Shown: piece by piece, positions 45,281 to 56,639 of the stretch
Layout: the number at the start of each line of letters is the position of its first letter
Numbering within the stretch: position 1 is the first letter of the stretch
Assembly: GCA_009746045.1 (NCBI GenBank)
Contig: RPFO01000104.1
Location: forward strand, 4,846,477-4,903,976
Origin: Mesostigma viride
Taxonomy: Eukaryota > Streptophyta > Mesostigmatophyceae > Mesostigmatales > Mesostigmataceae
Direction: 5' to 3'
Length of the DNA stretch: 57,500 bases
The notes under the pieces: generated by a model
Told to the model about the DNA's origin: nothing
The model's input: the letters and a program-made list of their open reading frames with translations, nothing else
Database searches by the model: none
Position numbers and translations under genes: made by a program

Positions 45281-45660
45281 GAACATAACTCCGTTGGGAG
45301 TATATGTAGCACATAGCCCTGAGAAGGGGCATATGAGCCTATAATACATTCTAAGCTACTTCCTGCAAGGGTGGGAATGTAAACAACACTTGCTCTAGGT
45401 GCACCAGGGCACCCGCACCCTCATGGTCTATGGGCTATGTGCTACATATACTCCCAACGGAGTTATGTTCCTAATTAATTAATTAATGAATTAATTAATT
45501 AATGAAAATCATAGCTCCGTGGGAAGCATATGTAACACATAGCCCTGAGAAAGGGGCATCTATTAATTAAAATTAATTAATTAATTAATTAATTAATTAA
45601 TTAATTAATTAATTAATTAATTAATTAAACTCGTGCTCCCGTTGGCGGGAGTCACGGAGC
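45205..45660. repeat. cluster of half-LINE 3' ends joined tail to tail at TTAA tracts
   Basis: The 3' end of copy D (45205-45262, plus) faces an inverted 3' fragment (45281-45427). It is followed by a short plus fragment ending CTCCCAACGGAG (45428-45472) and another inverted fragment (about 45510-45560). All junctions are (TTAA)n. The last long TTAA tract (45574-45627) is the tail of the inverted SINE. Confidence 0.8.
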
Positions 45661-45945
45661 ACCGAAGTGCTTTTAATCCCTGTGTGTGCACTACACGAGA
45701 AAGGGCAGAGACCCCCAGTCTCCTTCATGCCAAAGGCATGCCACAGCTGCAATCGGGCGCGCTAGCTAAACGGACATGCTAACGATCCGGCAAACTGTGG
45801 GTGCAATAAGACCCATGTAAGCGTAGCATTACAAGTATAACGGCAGGCTCGAGCTACCATGGTCCGGATTCTCCCGATTTCTGGCCTGCGCTGGTTGTCT
45901 CTTTGATAGCGTGGGCAAGTAATCTGAACATAGCCAGGGCGTAGC
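45600..45945 (-). mobile_element. inverted SINE-like element interrupted by foreign sequence
   Basis: The reverse complement matches 12447-12717, including all hairpins and the TTCG loop. In the 3' hairpin, changes keep pairing (CTCCCG with CGGGAG around CCAA). Between GCCCACGCT and ACATGGGTC it carries about 80 bp not present in the other copy, including the 40-bp segment at 45866-45905 shared with 22966-23005. Confidence 0.75.
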
Positions 45946-46272
45946 ATGGCTGTACTACGACTAGGCTAAGGCTATGGCTGGTAAACACATGGCATCTCAG
46001 CAGAGAGTAGCTCCCTGCTTAGGCATAGCATGGCTAAATGCTGACTGCAACATCCATGGGAGGTCCCATCGTAGGCATGGCGTATAGCTAAATACTGAAG
46101 GCATCATCCATGGGGGCCATTATGGGCGCACATGCGCGTGGGCCACATGCTAGGCTAAGCCTGACTAATCTACACTACTGGTATAGGTTCCCTAGTCTGA
46201 GGTGGCAGGAGGGGCCTGCCAGGGCTTGTGGTCAACGTGGATGACCGCCCCCCTCAAGTACACCGCCTTAGA
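45946..46272 (-). pseudogene. 5'-truncated half-LINE fragment (ORF1 end and 3' UTR)
   Basis: On the minus strand 46270-46195 encodes the ORF1 C-terminus (VIHVDHKPWQAPPAT-like). It is followed by 3' UTR sequence closely matching 20840-20990 of copy C. The family match stops abruptly at about 46272. Confidence 0.7.
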
Positions 46273-46880
46273 CCATGGTTGCTCCTTAATTGGCCTACAT
46301 AAGTAGCACACCAAAGATAGTGGAAATCCAAGCGTCTGCACAAGTGAACCATGAACATTTAATTATTTGAGGTGTGCCACCAAAACCCCCCAAAACTGGA
46401 ATACACTGTTTTCAATATGAATTCAATTGAATTATGCCCAGCCATGATTAGGGGCCCTAAATAACATGTTTAGTGAGTTATCCATGCATTCATTGAAGGT
46501 TCTACCCCCAACCACGCGCCGGTATCGCGCTAAAAATAGAAAAAGACGCTAATTAGGGCACAGTATGCCCCAGCCAATGCACACATCAATTCAGGCCAGG
46601 CATGATATTGCCCAAGCAGGTCGTGGGTGGCCAAAAATTAGAGCCACTCACAACCCATATCTGACATGCTTTAGAATTTTTATGCTCTTGCAAGTACAAA
46701 AACGCTGTTTTTCACACATGCCAAAAATAATAAAATACCAAACACATGTGAAATGGGCCAAACATGATATTCAAAATTCCATTAGTCATCGACACACACG
46801 CTGGCAAAATCTGGCTGCATTTGGACAAGCGGTGTGGAAGTTATGCTCTTTGGCAGCATGCCACCTGGGCGTCCATTATA
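46273..46880. other. no gene seen; AT-richer sequence
   Basis: No frame with recognisable motifs. It presumably contains the 3' flank of the PHD gene that is read leftward. Confidence 0.4.
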
Positions 46881-47279
46881 CTAGTCACTGTCACTATCAC
46901 TGCCATCATCACAGTCTTCCCCACAGCAAACTGGGCAGAACCAGTCCCCATCAGGTACGCTGGGCAGGAGAGGGACCGTGCAGCTCAGGTGGAGCCCCCC
47001 ATCGCACCCGGGTGTGCTGCACAGCAAGAAAGGGTCATCATCAGATGCATCGGTCTTAGAGCAGCGCAAGCAAGGGATGTGTGCAGTGTCATCATCATCC
47101 TCATTGCTGCCCGCCCCCGCCCCCCCAGTAGCAGCCCCCACACCCCCATAGTGCACCCCCTTGCTGTAGGTGACCTGGCCCCTCTGGGCATCTACCTTGC
47201 CCTCATCCCAGCGATGGCCACGCTTCACATGCCACGCCCGGGCTGCCTCAGCCTTGTACTCTAGCGTCTTCTTGACCAC
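46881..47279 (-). CDS. PHD-finger protein, last exon (partial gene)
   Basis: The frame runs from a plausible acceptor (ACTGAG at about 47284-47279) to the stop at 46881. It encodes KAEAARAWHVKRGHRWDEG, then a Gly/Ala-rich linker and Asp stretch, then a PHD finger: CLRC, CSTPGC, LHLSC, and FCPVCC with W before the last pair. The protein ends in an acidic tail. PHD fingers read histone H3 tails, and CxxC-x(n)-C-x4-C, H-x2-C, C-x2-C spacing fits. Upstream exons to the right (47.3-48.6 kb) could not be identified. The gene could be a host chromatin protein or part of a transposon, since algal transposons sometimes carry PHD fingers. Confidence 0.6.
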   Translation of the reverse strand: MVKKTLEYKAEAARAWHVKRGHRWDEGKVDAQRGQVTYSKGVHYGGVGAATGGAGAGSNEDDDDTAHIPCLRCSKTDASDDDPFLLCSTPGCDGGLHLSCTVPLLPSVPDGDWFCPVCCGEDCDDGSDSDSD

Positions 47280-48748
47280 TCAGTAACCAAGTTAACACAA
47301 ATACACTTTACATGCCATCCAACATGCATCAAATACATGCTGAATATGTTATGAAGTACACAGGGTTGGCCACACACCTCATACCCCTTAACCGTCCCTC
47401 GAGCATGGCCAGACTTATAAGCATGTGAATAGCAATAATGATGATGGCACTAAAATGCCTTACCAGCATTTTCTATGTTTCTCCCAGATTAGAGTGTAAG
47501 GTTGATGCCAACCAAGCTAATCAACACAGCAACAACTCCTGAACTGCCCTACCTGAGATGGGCAACAAACTGGAACTATGGAGGGCAAGGAACCAAGGAG
47601 ATCATGGCATACAAAGCTTGCATGCAGTCAACCATGGTTGGCTCAGCACATTGCAGTCTTTTCACATGATGATATCAAGGGAAAGCTCAAATAAACCAAT
47701 GGTGGTAGCTATCTACATGCAGTCACACAAATGCAATATCTCCAACATGATCGTCAATAAAACACTTCCTCCCCTGCACGATAAAATGGAAAGAAACCAT
47801 TGGCGGCCCTCCAGCGCATGAGCGCTGTGATGCCGCTGCGAAGAGAGGGTGCGTCACTCTCACACAACAAGAAGCGTCCATACGCACAACATCCTTGCCA
47901 GAACACGTTTTATGAAATGCCTTAAACCTTCCCGAGAAGATATAGGCTTCGACTGAAGCGGCCCTGACCACGACGTCAGCGAAAACAATCTAAATCTGCC
48001 AGGTATTCGACAACACCACGGCAAGCAACGGCGAGCTAGCTGGCGGAAACTGCCCAAAAAGAACGAAAAAAACTTCGAACGATGAGCTCATAGAAGAAAG
48101 AACTGATAGCACATAACATTCGCGACCAATCTATACCCGTCCCTCGCAGATCCCTCGCCCAGGCGCGCAACAACGGCCGTTCTTCCATGGAAGGTTCCGA
48201 CATGCACTGCGCAGGCCTGAAGAATTACTTACCGAGAATAGCCGAAAATGTAGCAAAAAGCACCAGTTTGGTTTGGAATTCAATGCTACCGATATTAATG
48301 CATCGTTTACGGTCAAAAAGCCCCCCAAAACTGCGAATTCACTGCCGCTATCACGAATTCTATTTTATTCCGCGCGACCAAAAAATGCAGTTTACCCCCC
48401 ATGCCGATGGCAGTAAAAGAAAGCAGCGATATTGTAAACCAGCAACTTGCCGCCACAACCCAACATCATTAAATCATCGTCTCCAACATTCGAGCATTTT
48501 TTTTGCATTTCTCTAGCCCTACATTGCTAGTTTCGCCTAAACGCAGTCGCCATGGCCACTTCCGCAAGGGATGCGCGCACCGTGCACCCACTTTTCACTT
48601 CACGGCGGTACCGCGAATATTTTTGGCGCCAAAAAATTCGGCGGGCGCACGTCCCCTTAAGGGGACATCTATTTGCTACGAGTGGCGCTTGCGTGGAAGA
48701 TTACACCAGTTGCCTCCTTGCTTGTCGGATGCAATCTGCCGATTTGCA
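47280..48748. other. no supported exon; AT-rich sequence upstream of the PHD exon
   Basis: This probably contains introns and undetected upstream exons of the PHD gene. A minus frame at 47971-47723 (FSGRFKAFHKTCSGKD) is open but has no motif and no clear splice partners. Confidence 0.35.
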
Positions 48749-51700
48749 TTGGTTCCCAGTGTTTTTTTTAAGGTTTTCGCTACTAGTGGCGCTAGGCCAC
48801 TTGTGGCGTTTCGAACTATGAAAACTTCAGTTTACTCGGCCAATGTGTGGCTTTAAGCCAATTAAAATTGGGCTTGGCACGGCCACGTGTGGCGGGCTGG
48901 CTTTTTGGTGCAGCAAATGACCCTGCCGGCAGTGGGGTCAGCGCGGCGCGGCGCCGTACTGGCTGTACACAAGGCGGGCGAGCGTCTCCGTCTCAGGCAT
49001 CGGCGCCGGGCGCCGGGCCGCCGGCTGCCCGGCCTGCTGGCGGGCAGCCCCATTCTCATCATACTTCAATTGCACTTGTGTCTTCCTACTTAAATGAAAA
49101 GTATAAAAACCTATGAAGGTGTAGTGTTTACTAACGCGTTAAATAATGAGACTAAGGATGCATTATAGTTACCTAATTAGTTTCAGTCTACTATGAAGTG
49201 AGGTTACTCAGTCAAAAGTCAACTGAAAGTTAGTCAGCTCATAAGCTTCAGTAAGCGGCCGTACTAAATTTATGAAATCACTACGTCACGCGAGAATAAA
49301 TTCAAAAAAAAGCACTGTGTGCTTTGAACTTACTTAATTTGTTGTATTGGCGCAGTATTACTTCTCACGACCGACTTAGTAATGTTTGGCTTCCTAGTTT
49401 CCGTGATTCCGTCATGAACGAATAATAAGGATTATGGCTCATTCGCAATTGCTCATTGGTGGCCTCATCATTTTATTTAAAGTTCATTAATAATTACGCC
49501 CCTCTAAAAGCGAAGCCATGACTAGCTTGCACACTTGACTACATGCCGATGGCGGGGACAATGTAAGCAATTACGTTGTCGTCAGAAGGCCGGGCAACAA
49601 ACTTGAAAACGCTAGCTGCCCAAAATTTGAGATTCCGCGGAAAGCACAGAAAATAAGAAAACTTAGTAGCTAGCAGCAAGGAATCATATAAGCAATTATG
49701 TATTTAAGTAAGAACACTGCCGGTTGCGCGGCGGCCCTTCTCCGCAGACCACACTGCATATGCCGCCTGGATCGGCATGTCTTCGTATGAAGAGCTGCAT
49801 GCAAAGATGCGGACCGCCACGTTCAGATGGCGCTCGAGAAGGCGGTTGCGAATATCGCTCTTAATGAAATTCATGTGGCTGAACCTCCGCTCATTCTCCA
49901 CGCTGGTAAGAGGGAGGAGCAGCATCAACTCTGCCAGCTGCAGATACGCCCCCACAAACTCGTGCATGAGCGGGTTGGTCAACAAAACCTTCCACAACGC
50001 CCTTGCGGACGTGTACTCCTGGCTGTTGCTCTTCATCATGAGCATAAAGGAGTCGAGCTGGTCATCCAGGAGGGACGGGGAAATCAGTGGGCCCACCTTC
50101 TTCCCATTCACCATGGTGACCCCCACAGCAAACTTGCGCTTGAGCACCTGAACTTGTTTCTGCACCTCGGCCACGTCGCGCTCCTTCTCAGTCCACCAGC
50201 CTGGCTGCAAAATGGACATCGCGGAGAGCAGACCGTTTGGTGGGAATCGGATATCGAAGTCGTCCAGCACCACCTTGGCCGCAGCGGTAGCCTGCTCCTG
50301 CGCAGCAATTACGCGGAGTCTGAACTCCTCCTCCGTGACACTTGCCACTGAAACGTAGCGAGCCCGAGAACCCGAGGCCTCGTGCACCGTTTGACATGTT
50401 ACCGGGTGTTCCATTTCCTGGCAGTTGCGGAAAACCTCGCCGCGGTCGGTGAGAAAGGGTGACGTGTCGGCATCCAAGTCTATAAACCCCTTCCAGAGGG
50501 TCCCAGTGAACACCTTGGGCCCTTCCACATACTCATCACGGATTGTTGTCTTGCAGTCCTCGATCGCATGGGCAAGGGTGTCGAGCTGCAGGTCCTGCTG
50601 CTGGCACTGCTTGACCAAGAAATTCATGGCATCCAGCATGCGCGCGAACACGACCACCCCGAGCTGGGTGTCAATGTCCAGCATGTTGGCTAGCAAGTCC
50701 TGTGCTGCTGCCATTTGCTCCACTTCCTTGTGTTGGTAGGTGGCCAAGCACATGGCGATCGCAGGATACTCAATGCGGAACGTGTTGAGGCACCCCTGCA
50801 CGCTAAGCCAGCGTGTGTCGGACACGCGCTGCAGCTTCCGGCCACCCGTGCCCAGCATCCCCTGCCACATCTTCAGTTGCTCTGACTTCATGGCTGAGTG
50901 CGCCACCCAGTTGTGTGCTGACTTGAGGATTGACTCCACCCGCGCAAACAAGGAGTTCCCCTTGAGCTCGTTCGCTATCAGGCTGAGCTTGTGCGGCGCG
51001 CAGTGCATGGGCACGAGGAAGGGTGCATTGCTCATCAAGAGCTTCTTCCCGACACCCTTCCGCTGCCCCATCATCACCGATGCCCCATCTGACCCGAAGC
51101 CAACCAGCTTCACCACGAGCTGATCGTCCGTGATTCCGAGCATGCCTCGCATTACTATGCACAGCTCGTTGTGCAGGGAGAGGGCGTCCACCGCAGTTAC
51201 CTTTTTTAGCGTGACAAACTCCTGCTGCTTTATTCCATCCTCCACAAAAGCCACCTCCACCGACATGAATTCTACGTTATCATTGGCCTTGGACTCATCG
51301 ACGGTGACCGCGACATACCTAGCCGCGGCGACCCTTGCCTTAAGGTCAGCAAGCAACACGGCATCCAACGCCTCCGCCATCTCCCAACCTGAGCCGTCAG
51401 TCCAATGGTGGGAGGGGAGCGCGTCCCTCATCTCCTCGTATTCGCAAAGGAGCGTTGGCAGCGACTCATAATCAGTCATAGGCTTACCCTTCGCCAGGGT
51501 GTACGCCATCGCCTTGAACTGCTTGAGCTTAAGTCGGTCGGACTTGCTCAGCTGACCAGGGGGGGGGCAAACTCGCCCATGACCGTCTGCCTCTGCCGGC
51601 TCTGCGTGCTCCTCTCCTCCCCTGAATACACCCGCAGGCACTCGCTCTTCTCCTTCGCAATGGCGGCCACGTGAGAGTCAGCCACAACGTGTGTCTTGAA

Positions 51701-52880
51701 AGTGTCGATCTTGAAAACCTTGGTCCCCCTACCCAGCCCGATGGTGACCTTGGCATCACGGCAAGGGCCGCAGTATGCTTCGTCCTTCTCTTCGTCATAG
51801 CGCAACCATGGGAAACGCAGCCCCCATTCGGGTTTCCACTTCCTATTGGCATCCGCGCCCTTCCAATCCCTCTTGGCAGGTGGCGCTACGAAAATGGAAA
51901 GCAGCACCAAGGAAATGAGGGGCGCATCACATTCGAAGGCACATCGGACCCCACTTCCCCGTCCATGACCTTAATGCTGACCTTGATGTAGTTCGCGTCT
52001 GCCCCTATCACCTCGGGATGTTCGGGCGCCCCCTCACTCTCTACCCGCCGAGCAGCAGCCCGCGTCTCCTTCGACCTAAGCCTTTTCGCCTCCTCGGGAG
52101 CGATCTCTACCGTCGCCTTGGTTTTCCCAACGACAATGGAGGCTCCATTCGGACCTGGAAAGATTGGTTTGCATCGCATTCCGGCTGGGAGGGCCAAAGG
52201 CTTCCGGCCAAGCCCGGTGCCATAAAACACACTATTTCTTCTCTCTCCTCCCCTCACTACCTGCGGCGGCCCAGGTGGCCTAAACGGCCCAGCGTCTGCC
52301 ATGGATTTTTCCTACTTGGTAAATTAACAACAACGATTACTAGTGCCGAAAGTCGAAACACATTAGTCAATGCAGTATGGCTGGCGAGTGACTTAATACT
52401 GAGGCGCCAGGCCGCCACTCGCCAGCTGTTATATGAGCCAGCTGTCGTGAAAATGCAGTTAATGAAATGCACACAAGCTGCAGTCTGCACAGTGCACTCT
52501 CCGTGCTCTGGTCTCGGGCAGCGGGCCACTTGCCACTTGGCACTTGGCCGCCGGCCGGGCTCTACGTACTGTACATGCACTATGCAGTCAGTCAGTCATA
52601 GTAGTACTCATAGTAGTAGTCTAGTACTAGGGAGGCTTGTGGCGGAACGCCGACCGGAAGACCGGCTGACACCGCCAATTGTGGCGTAACCTGTACTAGA
52701 GTAAACTTCAGGCACGGCCACCCTGTGGCGAAACGAAACTACGAAGTAGAACAGCACGGCCAAATTGTGGCTTCTTGGGAGCCCTGTCAAAGTGGGTGGC
52801 AACGCCACATTTTGCCAAAAAAAGTGCCACACCGCCACATTTGGCGGTGTATCGCCACTAAAAAAAACACTGTTGGTTCC
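48749..52880 (-). mobile_element. complete hAT-superfamily DNA transposon with 8-bp TSD and 14-bp terminal inverted repeats
   Basis: TTGGTTCC at 48749-48756 and again at 52873-52880 is the 8-bp duplication typical of hAT. The element, 48757-52872 (4116 bp), starts CAGTGTTTTTTTTA and ends with its perfect 14-bp reverse complement. Subterminal regions are rich in GTGGCG/CGCCAC and TGTGGC motifs in both orientations, as expected for transposase binding sites. It contains one transposase gene on the minus strand. Confidence 0.95.
49704..52302 (-). CDS. hAT transposase (BED/TTF-type zinc finger plus RNase H-like core), one intron and one frame break
   Basis: My model begins at ATG 52302, exon 52302-51982, intron 51981-51872 (GTCAGC...CCAAG, phase 0), then 51871 to the stop at 49704. 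After the intron comes a zinc-finger-like unit (FPWLRYDEEKDEAYCGPCRD...THVVADSH). The RNase H-like core follows: VAVTVDES carries a catalytic Asp, GFGSDGASVMMG the second, MHCAPHKLS the hAT C-x2-H motif, and DTRWLS is conserved. The C-terminal dimerisation region reads LTSVENERRFSHMNFIKSDIRN. It resembles the ZNF862/KIAA1586-type hAT branch. The frame shifts by one base at a C9 tract (51559-51567) between zinc finger and core. The remaining 620 codons are intact, so either the tract length is wrong or the element was recently inactivated. Role: cut-and-paste transposition in the nucleus. Confidence 0.88.
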
Positions 52881-53437
52881 GGACCGGCCTGCAGCGTAAG
52901 ACGGGCCTTACCAGCGCTGCTAAATTAGTATGACACCACTGCAAAAGTCTTCGATAAGCCGCCCACCGTATACCTTTAGAAGTAATGAACTCAGTTCATC
53001 AACTACAATACGCTTCCGCGGACACCTTTTTCAGCGGGGAAAGTGCCCCCGGGCTTCCGGGGCAAATTCAGCAAGCGCTGCGGAACTTAGATACTAAAAT
53101 TTCGTTTTTGGTTCGTACCGTACAGCCAATCATTTTGCGCCCGGATCAAATTGTGATCTGGGCACTGAACACGAAAATTTCAGCGGAACGTACGAAACAC
53201 CAACGCAACTACAGAAAATTTTCAGTGACGAAACTGTAGTACCGTGTACCCAAGCAAAATGTAGTAGGACTTCGCTAAAATCACGTTCGGAATTTTTCCC
53301 CGCAAGATTCCCCCTCAAGATTCCCCCGCACGATTCCCCCCGCTAGGTTCAGGCTCCAGTCGATGCTCGCCAAATGGCGCAAAAAAAGAAACATATGTTA
53401 AAATCAACGGTGCGAATCCTCGTTACCGCTCGGGTAA
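52881..53437. other. no gene seen; spacer between the hAT element and the LINE
   Basis: TCAACTAC-AATACGCTTCCG at about 52998 resembles the inverse of sequence at 56410-56432 beyond the LINE, so both may belong to one older repeat. No coding support. Confidence 0.4.
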
Positions 53438-56399
53438 CATTCTCACTCATTTTCCGGGTAAATGGGTATTTTTATTAACCAATAGGAATATCATTAGGTG
53501 AAGAGGTACCACGTATCGACCAGCTGGTTACCCTCTGAGGGTAGTGTGATAGGTGAAAGGTTTAGAAAGGAGCATTGTGTGACCAGGGGAGCCAAGTGAC
53601 GCGCGTAAGGTCACCGTGAGGAATGCAAGTAAACACCCTGTTGCGTCCCAGGAGAGCATGGAAGAGCTCCAAGGGGCTGGGCCTGTCATTGTTGGGCCCG
53701 GGGTCCCACACCTTGTATTGTTCTTGCGCCAAGAGCCAAGCGCGACGCATTGCTGAGTTCCAGAGGAAGATAAACCGCCTCACAACGGCGGCTTTGGTGT
53801 ATTCGTGCCGCACTTTGAAAACCGTCTCGTTCCGGATAGTCCAGATCGCGTATAGCATATTAGTTCGGAGCCATACCCAGGCTAGTTGACTGTCGGATAG
53901 CTCCTCCCCGGGGGTCCCCGCCATACCGAATATGATACAACGCACGGATAGCGTTAGTGTGGAATGTGGTAGCGCGGTCCATGCGGACCATACGTTAAAC
54001 AACCATTGCCACACCCCGCTCACTTGGCAGTAGAGAAAGCGGTGCTCAATTGTTTCCGAAGGGAAGGTGCACAGGCATGTCGCATCGTGGTGAAACCGGC
54101 TGCTGAGGGTCGCGTTTACCCCGATGGCTCTGTGCAGTAAAAGATGTTGAATGTCGGTCGCTCTGCGGTCCACCAAAGGGTGATCGACCGCCAGGGTGAT
54201 AAGTTTAATCCAACTATATCCAGGCCATTGAAAGCCCCATCGTGGGCGGCCAGGGTGGAGCTTATGGTTCTCGTGCAATAAAATGTCATAACCCCATTCT
54301 GCCGTGTACTCGTAAAGACATTTGCTGATCCTAGACATCCCCTTGGTCAGGGTCCAGCCAAATTCCAGGGGGTCCAATGGTAAAGTATCCAATCTCGTAT
54401 TGCCTACGTGTAACCAAGTGATGGCCTCCGCCGGGGTCGTGGGGTCCGGCTGGAACATGCAGGACCTTGATACTAACCACGGGACCATCCGGATACGGTG
54501 ACATTGGTGGGCTGGAAGACAGACACATAAAGTCGCCAACTGATTGAGGCAACCATTGTGGCCTGGAAGGGTGTCGGCCACTTGGACTTGAATTCCGGCC
54601 GGAGGCAACACTCCCCGGACCAGACCTTTGCATGTGGATGTGATCCCGTCTGGGTAAAAACTGATCCAATCACCCGGCTGTAGGGCCTTGCGTGGGGCCA
54701 TCATCACAGCATGCCATGTAGCTGGGATGGCCTGGATGAGGGTGTTCCAAGCGTGTAGCGATGGCATGTTTTGCACCCAAGCATTAACTTCAGTGTATGC
54801 CCGTAACCGATATCTGTCCCCCTGCCACGCGTAGAGATCGAGCACTCTCAGAACAGGGGGTGATGCGCACAGGAAGCCAGCATAAGGGTTGTGCCCATGT
54901 AACGTGCCCAAGGGCTTGCGCGCATTGTCCACGATCAAATCATTGAAATAAAGAATCTGTCGTGCAACCTCCTCACGAGTGGTGGGAAAAACGAGGCGCC
55001 CAGGTTTGAGCTTGTGATAACCTAACCATAGGCGCGACCAGTACCAGGGGAGCCCCTTGTATGATATCAGTGTGCAGCCAAGTACTCCAGCGTCAAGGTG
55101 CCATGATGTGCCATTAGCATGGGTGTAACTAGCGGAGAGAGACTCTTTTGCCAACAGGCAGCCAGGGTGCGTGTTCACTTCCATGTACACGCTGATCACT
55201 TGTTTAGCATACATCGACCACAAGCGCCATTGTATGTTGTGTAGCCCTAGACCACCGTGCAACCATGACATAAAGGACATATCCCGGCTGATCCAACCAT
55301 GTACCGTGTGAGATATCAAACCTTTCTGTTTCCAAACAAAGTTGCTGCCGATGCGTTGGATAAGCTGTATGGTATGATCGTTGGGAGGGTGTGCCAGACA
55401 GTAGTATAAAACCTTGGAGAACAAGAGTTGGTTGACGATTAGTGCTTTTCCTCGTAAGCTCATCCGCTGGACGCCACCCCACCGCCCTGCCGTGAGGAGC
55501 ACTCCTGCAAGTTTGCCCACGTGGTTGGTTTCGTCATATAAAAACGCACGATGTTCAGCCAAACGTCCCTCTGGCGTGCAGCCAATGGGGCAATTGTGCA
55601 AAAGATGGTGTTCACCTGGTTTGACCCATGTCATGGCCAGGTGAGAGGGGTTTATCCGAGATGGGTTGGGTTTGCCGATGTGCAGTCCCGTGGACTTTTG
55701 CACATTACAACGTTGTTGTGAGGCCACAGAGTACGTGTTGATATTTTCCAAGACAGCATTCACTTCCTGTAGAGAGATGCAAACATTGGTGGTGTCATCC
55801 ACATAGGCTATCTGTACAATACCTTTGGCACTGCCTGCAAGCGGGAAGCCCTGCAGACGAGGGTCGTGCTGGTGGAGCCAAAACAATCCTGCGTGTGCCA
55901 GTAGGAACAAGATGGGGGACATACAATCTCCTTGGGGGAGGGATCTTGAGCTGTGGCCAAGTGCAGATTTGTGACCGTTGATAAGGATGTACCAGGTTAG
56001 CGATTTGATCATTCCCATGATGACCGTTAGGATGCGTGGGCCAAACCCTAAGCCGATCAATATGTGTCGGAGGTATGCCCAGCACATGCGGTCAAACGCT
56101 TTTTCAAAGTCCCAGAAGAGGATAAAGCCGGCAATGTCGTCGCGCCATGCCTTCTCTACTATGTCCATTATGAGGGTGATGCTATCGTTGATATGGAGGT
56201 TAGCACGGAAGCCTACTTGCTCCGGGCCTATAAGGCAGTCGAGAACAGAGTAGAGCCTTTGCTGAATTATCTTGCTAATGATTTTGTACGCAACCGTAAG
56301 GAGCCGTATTGGCCGGTAATTTTTCCACTGTGTTTTGTCACCCTTTTTGAACAATAAAATGAGGGCTGTTTCTCACTCATTTCTCATTCTCACTCATTT
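53438..56399 (-). mobile_element. 5'-truncated LINE with 15-bp target site duplication
   Basis: CATTCTCACTCATTT occurs at 53438-53452 and 56385-56399, bracketing the LINE. An extra partial copy (TCTCACTCATTT, 56371-56382) sits at the 5' junction. The element is read on the minus strand and has a 3' end GGTTAATAAAAATACCCA without a long simple-repeat tail. It lacks its 5' UTR, ORF1 and the endonuclease domain. Confidence 0.9.
53562..56375 (-). CDS. LINE ORF2 fragment: reverse transcriptase plus zf-RVT, intact for about 930 codons
   Basis: The open frame begins inside the RT domain and is truncated upstream at about 56375. The first 930 codons counted from TTG 56354 contain no stop. RT motifs (numbering from that codon): KNYRPIRLL near 11-19, catalytic FWDFEKAFDRM at 80-90, SLPQGDCMSPILF at 138-150, and AYVDD at 183-187. 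The thumb and connecting region follow. A zf-RVT domain lies around 730-790 (CLC-x4-SETIEH-x4-C). It copies LINE RNA into DNA at the target site in intact elements, but this copy lacks the endonuclease and cannot be autonomous. The family is plant/algal L1-like. The uninterrupted frame points to a young insertion. Confidence 0.92.
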
Positions 56400-56639
56400 C
56401 GCGTCTCCTACGAACCGTATTGCAGTAGTTGATTGGATTGAAGGCCTGCGCACATGCTGAACTATCTTACTGTACGTCACCACGGGAAGGTCACCTCAAC
56501 GGACACGGGGCCTTGCTGATACGGCTGAGGCTTGTGCGCGTTGGGTCGGAGTCTCATTAGCCTGCATGCCACGTAAGATTCGACAAACTTCGTATCGTTC
56601 TCGACCTCCGCTGCAATTTCTTTCACTCAAACTTTCAGC

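Noticed and set aside
51886-52302. Separate small gene upstream of the hAT transposase
   Set aside because: A 110-nt phase-0 intron joins it to the zinc-finger frame, and it lies within the transposon ends, so it is best read as the first transposase exon.
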